From Ulota crispa (taxonomy: Eukaryota > Streptophyta > Bryopsida > Orthotrichales > Orthotrichaceae): 64,000 nt of DNA. This document shows, piece by piece, positions 22,977-34,600 of the stretch; position 1 is the first letter of the stretch; each line of letters opens with the position of its first letter. Both the position numbers and the translations under genes were made by a program. The stretch spans positions 6,634,001 to 6,698,000 of the forward strand of contig OY987250.1 of NCBI GenBank assembly GCA_963920765.1. The letters are read 5' to 3'. The notes under the pieces are model-generated. The model did not search any database. It saw only the letters and a program-made list of their open reading frames with translations, and was not told the origin of the DNA.

Positions 22977-25900
22977 TCACCGAAAAGGGATGACTTCACC
23001 TTCAGAGTCAGCCAGCTTGGAGTAGGCCGCTTGAATTTGCTTTGTTATTGCACCCACCTTACCATCTCCGATTTGCCGTCCATCAATCTCCAAAACCTGA
23101 ATTAGCAATAACGTCTCAGTCCTCACTAAATTAATTGAAAATACTCTGGTTTGTCACAATTACAACAGAAGAAAAAATCGTGTTTCTAATAATTATTCAT
23201 ATTTGTCAATACATAGCTATTGTGGACACAATTTTCTTCTAGCATTAGCATTGTTAACCCGTATTAAAAGTTTTCTTTTTCATTGCGGCATAGCAACTGA
23301 GATCTCTTTAACCCCTAAAGGATCAAAGTCCCTCGGGGGACTTTCGGGATTCCGGGCATGTACTTATGGCTAAACTACTTTGTGTAATTTTTGTGGAAGA
23401 TGGGGAATTCAAAGATCTATGTGGGCATCTAATTTTTTCCTCATTTCGACATTTATTGAAGAAGTTAAAAATGAATTCATGAGAATTTTTGTTTGGCAGG
23501 CAGCCCAAAAACTTCTTTAAAAATTGCATTTTTTTAAAATAAAAATTTGAGGTAAGTTCTTTAGACTTACATATATGTGGAAAGCTTTGAATCATTCAAT
23601 TCTAATTGATGAGATGAAAGTTATGAGAAGTTTTAGTTTGCGGGTAGGTGTGGAGAATCTCAAAACAATGCCTACACGCAAACTAAAACTTCTCATAACT
23701 TTCATTTCATCAATTAGAATTGAATGATTCAAAGCTTCCCACATATACATAAGTCGAAAGAACTAACTTCAATTTTTTATTTAAAAAAAATGCAATTTTT
23801 AATGAAGTTTTTGGGCTGCCTGCCAAACTAAAATTCTCATGAATTCATTTTTAACTTCTTCAATAAATGTCGGAATGAGGAAAAAATTAGATGCCCACAC
23901 AAATCTTTGAATTCCCCATCTCCCATAAAAGTTTCAAAAAATGACACAAAGTAGTTTAGCCATAGGTACGTGCCCAAAATCCCATTTGTCCCCGAAAAGG
24001 GGGCTTGGTCCTTTAGGGGTTAAATACAAGAGCCTGAGATCAGACTTCTCAATGCGTTCTAACGTTATTACTATTATGCTTGCATTTAACCAACTCCGGA
24101 CGTTACAAAATCTAGAAATAAAAGTTCTGTCATAGAGCAAAAGGCAAAAAGAGGTGTTGAAAGTTTTTGCCAATAGTTTGAATTGTATGGGGTGGTCCTT
24201 GGATAGGAGGTCAACCCATGCTTGATTGAAGAGTTTAGTTTTGAAAAATGTACGTAACTTTGGTATATGTCTTGCGACCACCATGATCGTGTACAATCTA
24301 GATTTTCCTTCATATGGCAAAATTCGTTAAGTGTTAAACGTGGCATCATGATCCAAAGTAGGAGGTTCTATAGTAGTAAATAAATTCTTTTAGCGGTTGA
24401 AAGAGATTTAGCTGAGTTTTATGATTACATCCCACTTGATTGTTGAAAGCTAACCATATGTATTGGAAGAGGTCAGTTGCTATTGATAACTGACAAATAG
24501 ATCAGTCAATAAGAGACTAATAACAAGGTTCAGAAACACAGAGAACTGCTATGCAAGTTGAGATCCACTTACAGGTGTGAGTTCTCCCATTGTACCAGTT
24601 GTCCACACCTGAATTTGGCAATCATGCAAAAAATGCTCAGGACGTTACATGCAATGACTGGTGTTACAACTTTCTAGGGCATTCGGTTATAGAAAAGCAG
24701 TGAACAAAACTTGCACGTATATAAAAATAGCACCACGGCCTGTTGTCTATACCTCATCAGCTGTGTGAAACTCCGTAAGACTGACCCTTCGCTCCTCCAT
24801 TGGAAATCCCTCTTTCTGAACAAGATCGATTACCTGCACAAAGCCAAAGCAGGAGTGGAATTAAGAATGAACGTTTTGCAAAAAATCTCAAAAGTGTGGG
24901 GAGATTTTACAAAGATTTTAGTGGAAAACTGTCGATCAAAAGGGAAAAAGAGAAAAGGCTCCTTCGTTAAACCTTTAGCTCCTCAAAATACAATAGATAC
25001 TTCGGGTTCCAAAAAAATAAAGATACATTATAGACTTTAACCTTGAGAAAAGAAACTAACGACAATTTTCAAACTAAAAGTTATGAACTATGGCCCATAG
25101 ATTATATCAACATAATTGGATCTAGCATTGCAAATCTCGAGTAGTAATCAATAAGATTGGAAACAAATAACTCAAATTCCTCTGAAAACTGATTGTGGAA
25201 TGAAAACTAAAAGATTTGAAAAGATATTTTTTTCCTCTGCATTTACCGTGTTGAGTTCTAATTGTGGTGCTTTATAAATATTCTTCTATTGTACTTTCTT
25301 AAAAGCCAGTTTTGAAGAGTCATTTTTTGAACCAAAAATGTTAAAAACTTACTGTAGCACGTGTAATGCCTGGTAGGCAGTAGTCGGCATGAGGAGTCAA
25401 AACCCTTCCTTTCTTCACCATAAACTGCAACTCAAATTGTCACAAAAATTTGCTCAATTACTCGGTAGAAAATAAGGGTACTTATGAAAACACGTAATCC
25501 TCTGCAATTGGAGAAGATTTCTCAAATTTCAAGCTCATGAATGGTTTAGTAAAGAAAAGCGGTCATATATGAGAATTTAAGAAAGTTCTCCACTTGACAC
25601 CAGACATCAAACATAAATCTAGGAAAGTCTAAAAAAAGTTGCAGAGAACTTGGGAAAAATAAAGAACTCACAACATTAGTAGCATTTGTTTCCGAAACAA
25701 ATCCTTGACAGTCAAGCATGAGAGCGTCTCCTGCACCAGCCAAATTGCCTTCCACCTGCATCACAAAATCACACGTGAACAACAATGGCCAAAAACCTAC
25801 ATCAAGATTCAAAAATCTAAGGTAAATCATCAAATTTGGTATATGCTGTTTATTTAACACATTCTACAAAATAGGAACTTAAGATCGTTTACTGTTATCG

Positions 25901-28900
25901 AGGTACTCTAACCTTGGCTAGTATGTTGTTGATGAGATTGTTGTGATGGATCTTAGAGTCCAAGCTCTGCAGCAGAAAAGACACTCTAAAAAAATATCAA
26001 AACATTTGCAAAGTAGGCAATCTTCACTGCATTTTGGGGAAAACGCTAAAAAGGCTTAGGAAATGAATACTCCTAGTCTAGAGATTTACATTGGGAGAGT
26101 TACGTCGAGTTGATGCTGTGATAAGTCGTATGCCGTCTGTGTTGTTGTACACAGGTGGCTTCCACTCAGCTAACACTGCCATGGTGTAACAAAAATGAAA
26201 TGCTAAGAATTAATTTCTATTCTCGTACAAAATAGTGCATATCTCAAAAAAACATATTATATTCATGAAGTTATTAATAAAAAACCATTGTTAATCAAAC
26301 AGAAACATTGAATCAGTACTAGGATGATCTTAATATCAAGTTCAAGTTAAAAATAAATGTTAACTTCAATAGTTGCCAACGCAATCTCAAGCAAAGAGAG
26401 GAACCAACCAATTAAATTGCATCCATAGACATTAAAAGCCGGACTCATTCCTGAAGTTGTCTGCAGAAGCATCAACAATGGTGTCAGTGGAAAAGATAGA
26501 AACAATCTCATACAAACTTGCTATTCAAAAAAAAAGGGTTGGTAATACAATTATTTCTTTGCAAACCATTTTACAAGTAATCTAACAAATATGCCAAGCA
26601 CCTTTGCAAGATGTACCTTTTCTCCTCGTGTAAGTGTTAGTCGGACATGGGCATTGTCTTGCATGTCGTTTGCTATGAGGGTGGCAAATACAGCCTTCTT
26701 AACCTGGTGATACACAATTTCATACAAACCTCAACGAGTTACCAAAGGCAGAAATCAAGCAAAACACATTATTTGAAAAAATCAGAAAACCTGCCAATTT
26801 GTGCTTATATAATCACACCACCAAAAACTAAGAATAACATAATTCTACAGTGTAACTTAACCTTCATAGAAATCTACCATCAAACCATTTAAAAAAAACA
26901 ACATCACCACATTGTAATTGCACTAAAAATAGATGGTGATACAATTGGCAAGATTTAGGGCTTAAGGTTTAGGATTTCTATTAGGTGTTTTCTGCTCATG
27001 ACTCCAAGCTCTGTCCAAATTTTCACGTACTAAAGACATTCAATATCCACAGAAATAGGCTATTCCATCAAACTAGAGCTATTTGGCGTACCTCACTGCG
27101 GCTAGGGATTTCGGTAAAAGCCATTGCTTTGGCCGAGTCAGAAAGCCTGTAGTTTCCACAAAACACCAGTTTAGGGTTTTCCTCAACAAAATGCTGTTGG
27201 ATGTAAGAAACCCAGTGTCATCCATGGACAGAGAGAAATGTACCTATCTAGGTGTTCTTCTAGTTTGAACACTTTTCCCTTGTATACCCGAAGTCCCTCC
27301 CACACTCCATCTCCCCCTTGCACAATCGAATCAAATACAGAAACCTGATGCATGAAAGGTAAAAATGCCCAGTTAAAACTTTTACTGCTGGTATACTATA
27401 GAAATAAAAAACCACTCAAACAAATGCTGAAATCTTACTAAAATTCTCCACTCTTTTGATCTTTCTGAGTATGAAACAAGTGGCCAATCATATGTATCTC
27501 AATCCTAATCCACAAAATCCTCTGTACAAGTCTCAGTAATCCTCCTTTTCATTAATTGAAAAAGCTTCAGAATTGGTCTTCAAAAAGCTACTATGAATAC
27601 AAACACACGACAAGTTTTCAGCAAAGACATAAGAAACTCATTCTTTGCAGCAACGGGCCCAAATATACTACTATTTCTTATTAATACATCTCATGAACAA
27701 ACATAACTTTCTACATTTTCAAATCGTTGCTTAAAAAAAGCTTTCCTTGCAAGTAATTTTAAACTAGGTAAGGTGCATCATAGGTACTGACCTTGGCAAA
27801 AATGCGGGGCAGAAGTCGTCCATTCACCCAAATAAGCAATTCTTCATTATCTGGACAAGGCAAGGGAGGTGGAGCAGCAGGGGCTGGAATGGGAAGCAAT
27901 GCCTCTCGCTTAAGGAAGTCGTAGAATGGTTGATTCTGCTCTAGTAATTTGTAGAGCTTCTTAGGGAAAGGCTGTTTGAAGGCAAATACTTTTTGTCAAT
28001 AGTTTGTAGAAAATTTCAAAATATTCTGATATGTCATTCTAACAAAACATTAAAAGTCTGTAGAAAAAAGAGCCCATCTACAAACCATGTGAAACATCAT
28101 TAGCAATATGTCAATTGAAATACTAGTATTCCAAGAAAACAGTAGAACATCTTAGACCTTGTTTGCAAATGGTGGGGGTGGGGTGAATTCAGTGGATTTA
28201 TGAACTGTGGAATACCACGCGGGAGCCCATAAACCATCTTCTGGTCTCGGACCTGCTTTCCACCTGCAAACCAATTTCATAAGCGCAAAATAAATATATC
28301 TGCAAGTTTCAAGGAAGATAACAGAAGGCACTAACAGAAAGAAAAGACCATACCCTAAGTTTTGAATAAACAGAAATAGTTTTTCGAGGGTAACTATAAT
28401 CGACTATTGGCTTCCAAAGTGGACTTTTTCTGCTTTCAATTAACACGCAATTCTTTTCTTCGCAACTCGGAAGCTAGAAATCGACTAAAGTTAGCTTTTC
28501 TAGTCTTTTCCGGGGTACAGTAGTAATCGGTTTTGAGAATTGGTTCAAAAAAATTACACAAATACAAAATGCAATAGAGATTCGTACCGCAGCATGGAAG
28601 GTTGGAACGGAATATCCACTGCCGAACATAGGCTGCGTAGCATTCCCTGCTCATCAGCAAATGGTTAACACAATCAGTCCTTTTTTCATAATCCAAGTTG
28701 TGCTAATCAAACAACTGCAAATATATTCATTTGAGTGTTTTTCAGAGCGTTTCTCATTTACAAGAGTAGTACAAGTCTTGGGATTTAGAAACGTACTGAT
28801 TCTGCAGCACATATCCAGTGAAAATTACCTAGAAAAGTAGAGATAAAGCAAAAACTCGTAGTACTTACCTCTGGGTTATTCCTAATATCTGTAGCATCAA

Positions 28901-30382
28901 TTATAGGTGGAGTTTGACCCAAGGAACGAAGCTCCATATAGAGTGCAGCTAAATGCACCGTTTCCAACTCAGGGATCTCTTCTTGGATCACCTTGTCAAA
29001 CGAGGGCTGCAAAACCATGCAAAACATACGCAGAGGAACATAATTTTAATCTTTAACCATTATCCTGTTAACACTCTTTCCTTCTAGCTTGAACAAATAC
29101 AACAACAAGAAAGGCAAAAAAAAGCAGAAAAAAAGGGAAAGTTTCATGGATACCCCTGAAGTTTGCAATATTTTCATAGACACCCCTGCTTGTTCAGAAA
29201 TCTCACAAATACCCTTGGACCAAAAAAAATCAGGCATTTATTTGTTGCGCTCGTACTTTCTTCATGATCAATGTTGAAGAAAGGAATACAATGAAACAAA
29301 AAAAGAAGCAACATGCGCACAAAGGAAGAAGGAAAGTAACATGCATAACAAAACAAACGCCTAAAATTTTGGGTCCAAGGGGATATGTGAAATTTCTGAA
29401 AAAGCAGGGGTATCTATGAAAATATTGCAAACTTCAGGGGTTTCCATGAAATTTTCCCAAAAAAAAACACCTGCAAAGCAAAACTTTGAAAGAATGCGGG
29501 AACTGCGTACCAGAAACTCCAAAGGGTTTCGAATGAGCAGAACATGGCGCCCACGAAGTACGTCTGCTGTCAAGCATGGCGTTCGCTGCTTTGCCATGTG
29601 CTGCCATGGAGAACAAAGTGTCAGCACCACCCCAAACAAGGCCCAAAAATCATTCAAAATCCTTAACCCCTAAATGCCTGAGGCTCCAAATTCTGGTGGT
29701 TTTTACTCTAGAACTTGGTGCCTCAGGCATCTAGGGGTTAAGAAATCAAACAAAGCTACATAAGGGCTTTCAGAAGAAAATGAAAGGAAAAAGCTACGTA
29801 CCTTAGCATAGCGATACTTCTTCTTGCAAGGCCCATGAATGATGTCGCGCACAACCTTGTTCCCGTCATTCTCCTGCAAGCAACAAAAAAAATTGAATAA
29901 TGAGACGACCAAAGTGGTACAGCAGCAAGAGATAGAAGAGAGAGTCGATCCTCTGGACGTACTAGACTTAGACTTACCATTTGCTGGAGCACCTCATCTT
30001 GCGAAGGGTGCGACAAATTAGGTTTAAGTCGCAAGTAGTGTGCGTACAGCGGTTCGTCTACAACTTCGGTGTCGTCCCGCTGCAAAAGGATCCAAGCAAT
30101 CGAGTGAAGGCGAATTCAAAAAACAAGCTGGCGAGAAAACCGAGGAGAATTGCTAAGGGATGGCTGCGATGTGAGACTTTTGGCGCAAAATCTCTCACAA
30201 GCACTTTGCTTCACCTGCGCGAAAGAGTACATGAGGCTGGTGCTGAGGGATCGCGGACCAGACCACACATTGATGACCTCGGGAATGGCGGAGCCGTCGT
30301 CGGCATAATCTGTATCGTCCATAGCCATGTCGCTGGCGTGGTACGTGACCACAACGTTCCTCTTCTTCACCGCTTCCTTCAC
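22977..30382 (-). CDS. Branched-chain-amino-acid aminotransferase-like protein with N-terminal sulfotransferase-like domain (At3g05190/At5g27410 type)
   Basis: Nineteen exons in minus order: 30382-30215, 30079-29978, 29873-29802, 29600-29511, 29006-28869, 28646-28588, 28263-28158, 27971-27792, 27344-27244, 27146-27092, 26703-26617, 26460-26409, 26175-26090, 25966-25913, 25755-25672, 25424-25353, 24833-24753, 24608-24573, 23096-22977. All are GT-AG and sum to 580 residues. Residues about 35-230 form a P-loop sulfotransferase-like domain ([18 protein letters not shown] with [24 protein letters not shown]). Residues about 300-580 are a fold-type IV PLP aminotransferase ([49 protein letters not shown] with Lys437 as the expected PLP lysine, [37 protein letters not shown]). 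The fusion is standard in plants. Its substrate is not established and I infer only a class IV aminotransferase activity. Start could instead be Met19 or Met21. Introns 3, 4/5 and 18 carry transposons. Confidence 0.93.
23308..24023. mobile_element. piggyBac-like 716-bp foldback element, family F copy 1, in intron 18
   Basis: Ends are TTAACCCCTAAAGGATC and GGTCCTTTAGGGGTTAA, with TTAA on both sides. The two halves (23308 to about 23653 and about 23680-24023) are reverse complements over nearly their whole length, with only a small loop around CTCAAAACAATGCC. Segments such as GAATTCATTTTTAACTTCTT, GGCAGCCCAAAAACTTC and TTGAATGATTCAAAGCTT occur in both arms. Transcription of the gene would produce a long hairpin RNA. 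Confidence 0.93.
29135..29458. mobile_element. Mutator-like MITE, GGGAAAATTCCATGG family, copy in intron 4 of the aminotransferase-like gene
   Basis: Ends GGGAAAGTTTCATGGATACC and (reverse-complemented) GGGAAAATTTCATGGAAACC continue into CCTGAAGTTTGCAATATTTTCATAGA on both sides. The interior is also self-complementary (CATGCGCACAAAGGAAG region). Flanks are A-rich (AGAAAAAAA and AAAAAAAAA), so a 9-bp duplication is possible but not proven. A second copy with clean flanks lies at 38569-38871. Confidence 0.82.
29663..29741. mobile_element. 79-bp piggyBac-like mini-hairpin, family G, in intron 3
   Basis: Starts TTAACCCCTAAATGCCTGAG and ends CTCAGGCATCTAGGGGTTAA, with TTAA on both sides. The arms extend inward (GGCWCCAA-TTCT against AGAACTTGGTGCC) so nearly the whole element is one stem. 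It is the shortest member of the superfamily here and lies between exons 3 and 4 of the aminotransferase-like gene. Confidence 0.9.
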
Positions 30383-31674
30383 GCATTTGCATGCAAATCA
30401 ATCCACCTTACATCGCAGAGAATGTCGCGCTGCTACCAACGCCATCTCCGAGACGAGCCGAGTCGGCAGACAAGAAATTCTCTCGTGATTGTCTGGGAAT
30501 AAGTGCTCCGGATAACTTAGGCGGTGGAGTAACAAAAGCAGTATGTGTATTTCTCGCCATGGCCCCACGTTGCAAGCTCCCTCAAATTGGGGCACTGCTG
30601 GTGCCCGAATCTCGAATCAACGCCATTTCGGGCTTGCAAGCAAATGTTTCTTACGAAGGGGCGCACTGTTTTGCTGGCCTTTTTGGCGCCCGTGAGGGGG
30701 TCACATGCTTGAGTCGAACGTGCACCCACTCTAATTAAAAGTGGCATTGGAAAGTGGTTTACTGTATACTTCGGAATCCACCTTTGTTTCTGAACGATTT
30801 CAACTTTTTGAAGAGATTGAGGTTTTTTAGTATTAGTTGATGCGTTGAAAGAAAGATTTCAGGAGCACGACAATGGGATAACTTCAGAGAGATACTGTGA
30901 CTGTAGTAAAACTTAGAAACCAACCATTGCTACAACGAAAGAGTACTCATTACAGCACTAGATCGACAACACAGGCATTGAAAAAAAAGAGCAAAAGGAG
31001 AGATTCGAGGAACCACGATGAGAAATTTACTGCACTAAGAGGGGCGAACCTGTGATGATGGTGTAATAAAATTACAAACCATTGCTACAACAGAGAGATT
31101 GACGCCGGAAATGGAACAAATGCATAGAAAAACAGAGGCTTGTAATGGAGTATACTACGATAGACAACAGGACTCTACGGAGAACAGCTAAAGTCGACTT
31201 CAGAGATTGGCGAAGAACAAAGAGAGGTCTCAGGTGCATGGCGATAGATTTACTTCACAAGGTAAAGGTAGCAGTGGTGAAGTGAAGTTACAAGCATTGA
31301 TATAGCAAATGGACAGAGGCTGAATATGGCAACAAATGCGTAGAAAAGAGATAGTTACAAGACGCATGCAAACTAGAATAGGAAACTTGTTAGGGTAACA
31401 CCGGAGAATTTTCTACATTTGACTTTGAAATAAGCTTAAGATTACATGGTGTTGAGATATCATCACAGGCTAAACATAACACGGTAGCGTTGCTACAGCA
31501 AATGGACTGAGGCTGGATATGCAACAAATGCGTAGAAAAGAGACGCATGCAAACTAGAATAGGAAACTTGGTAGGGTAACACCGGGAAATTTTCTACATT
31601 TGACTCGAAATAAGGTTACATGGTGTTAACCGATATGAGCTATCATCACAGACTAAACATGAGACGTTTCATTT
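30383..31674. other. Intergenic DNA between the aminotransferase-like gene and CLPR1
   Basis: Holds the promoter of the minus-strand aminotransferase-like gene (right of 30382) and the probable 3' untranslated region of CLPR1 (left of 31675). ORFs near 30391-30747 overlap on both strands and match nothing I know. Confidence 0.5.
31305..31662. repeat. 193-bp tandem duplication in the CLPR1 3' flank
   Basis: GCAAATGGACAGAGGCTG at 31305 and GCAAATGGACTGAGGCTG at 31498 start two copies. Both continue with AACAAATGCGTAGAAAAGAG, GACGCATGCAAACTAGAATA, TAGGGTAACACCGG, TTTTCTACATTTGACT and GCTAAACATAA or ACTAAACATGA. Weaker traces of the unit occur near 31080-31130. Confidence 0.85.
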
Positions 31675-34600
31675 CTAACGACCAGCTCCTGCGGGAGCAG
31701 CTGCAGCTCCGGGCCTGGCATAGGAAGCCCTGGTAGACGACTTGGACTCAGCAAGCATCTGGTCGTAGTTTCTTCTCTCCATGGCGATTCCCCGGGGCTC
31801 AATGATCTTATCTGCAAGGCCGTACTCAATAGCCTCCTGAGGCCGGAAGTACTTGGGCCTGCGAATATCGTTAGCGATCTCCTCCTTGGACTTGCCAGTT
31901 CCTGAAGACAGCAAATCGACGTAGTAGTCGGTGTTGGCGTCGAGCTCCTTGCCTTTGATCCACATGTCGGTGGATGAGCCACTGGACTGGTTCACCTTCG
32001 GAGAATACAACTTGGTGGATGAGCTTGGTTGCAGTGCACGGAACCCTTTCTCACCAATTGAGAGCAACATCGCTGCTTGACCGAAGGCTTGGCCACAGTT
32101 GATGGTGTACACTTTGGACTTGACGTAGCGGATGGTGTCAGCGATGGCGTATGCCTCGGTCTCGAAACCGATGCTCTCTTTCTTCTCGTTTTGCGTGCCA
32201 GAAGAGTTGATGTAGAAGTAAATCGGTTTGCTTGGATTGTCGAAGTCCAGCCACAGCAGCTCCGCGATGATGAGCTCCGTGACTGCAGGCACTATGGCCA
32301 TGCCCAGGTAGCAGATGCGTGCGTCCAGAAGCAGCGAGGGCAGATCTGGTGGAGCTGTCTTTGGCCGTCCGCCTGCACTCCCTCCTCCCCTGTACATGCT
32401 TACGCTCATGCTCAACCGTGATGGCGCTCCGTCTAACCCTGTTGCGCTCCACATTCCCGTACCTGCAAAAAAAATAAAAATACACCCATTCAAACCTCGA
32501 TCGCATAATCTTGGCACAGAAATCCTTATCCTAATCGTAAAACTAATCACTGCATAAGATCACCTCCTTGATCGCATAATCTTCTACAGGTGACAAAGAT
32601 ATCCTTATCCTAATAGTAAAACTAAGGGGAAATTACAAATAGGGGCATGAAAATGAAAAATGTGACAGATAGGGGCATGAAAATGAAAAATATTACAGAT
32701 AGGGGCATAGTTTCAAAATAATTACAAATAGGGGCACAATTTCAAAATATTTGTAAATTTTTAGAAATTTTAGTTTGTTTGGACATTGGTTGATTTAGAT
32801 ATATCACATTAAGTGTTAGCTAACTTCCAAAAAACTTAAGGTCTCTCCAAAAATTATCATCTTTTTTACTAAAATTTCTTTATTTAGGTTTGATTTGGAG
32901 AGGTTCTTAACTTTTTTGAAAGATGACTAACGTTTTAATGTGATGTATCTAAATCAACCAATGTCCAAACCAAAAGAAAATACAACAATTTACAAAACAT
33001 TGTTGAAACTGTGGCCCTATCTGTAATATTTTCCATTTTCATGCCCCTATTTGTAATTTCCCCTAAAACTAATCACTGCTTAAGGTCGTCATACTTTGAC
33101 TCCTCTATTTGCAGATGTCATGTATTATTCTAGAATGAGTTCAACAAAAACCACGAGAACACATCAGGCGATGCAAACTTTCTTGGGGTACAAAATCTTC
33201 CATGGACGACACAGTAATTCTTATTGTAATGACAACCAATCACTGCCTAAAATTACTTTAATTAACTTTGACTGTCCTATTTGCAAATGTCTTAGATTGA
33301 TTCAGATTTAAGGTTTGTCAGCCATCCGCAAGCACATAAAATTATTCTGCAGCAGCCGACCGTAGCTGCAATGAAGGCATAGTGATCATGAGGTATAGAA
33401 AGGACCAAGACTGTGGCAACCACCAAATACAAGCCCTTCATATTCCTACTCTTGAAATGTGTGAAGTCATGATTCAGGGTTTGATAACTTCTATTGCAAT
33501 TATATTAACCCCTAAGTGCCTACATGGCCAAAATTGGTCACTCCTGTATCTACAAGAAATGAAATGAACCATTTAGGAAGCTTCAAAAAGGTTGTAAAAT
33601 GTCCCAATCTAAAGAATATCCATGCCCTACATTACCGGGTGTGTTGAAATTAAATACGATTGACATATGAGCATCCAAAATGAACTTTCTATGTTAAGTT
33701 CATGCAGAAGGGGGGCTCACTCTAAGTGCCTAAATAGGAAAATCAGACTGTTTCCATATCCGTAGGAGTTGCAAAATCACTTAGAAAGCTTGACCAGTGG
33801 CTTCTCAGGTGGAATTTCTAGTGTAGGCGCTTAAAGATTAAACGAAAAGGCTAGCCACCAATCAACAGTATGAACTCTACTAAACTCACCTGCACAGAGA
33901 GACTCACAAATAGAGCAACCAGAACACTCCATGACCACTTTACCCTCGTACAAAATGTTTTAATTCAAAAGCTTTGATATTCAGCTGACTGAGACAACAA
34001 CGAAAACACTACAGATTTCAACTGCACAAAAATCCACTCACGAGCACACACTAATCTACGCCCTAATCACGAAAACATCACAGTTTAGAAACTTTGATTA
34101 CTTGAATTAAGACTATTTTTTTTTGAGTGACAGAATTCTCAACAGCCACGTACATTTCAAAATTTCGCAATGGAATTTATTGAGTCCATATAAGACAAAT
34201 GAGCTGCACGCAGTGGCGTAATGGAAAAAAACCAGTAATACATTAGATTGAGACAGATGATTGTGAAAACGTATTAACGCTTATAACAACTTAACCATAA
34301 AGGACCAAATACTCATGGTTTTAAACGGACCAAAGTAATTCACAAACCTCATACTGCCGAAAATTCAATGTAATATTTCATAAGTTCATTACACTGAATA
34401 TTGCGTTTAGGTTGCCTTACCCTGGTAAGTTACCTCATGACTCATCACTTGGCCACTTGGAGGCGCATGCAACACATTAAATATTCAGATTTCCCATGGT
34501 TAATGATTTGGAAGCCACTAGTTTGTCTTTTTGTAGCTTCATTGTTGTCTAAAATGATTTATTGCAGTAATTTTTGAACACTGTAACAGCAGTAAATATT

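Noticed and set aside
31653..31982. 109-codon minus-strand ORF overlapping the CLPR1 3' exon
   Set aside because: It is a frame shadow of the ClpR1 coding sequence, which has clear family similarity in the other frame.
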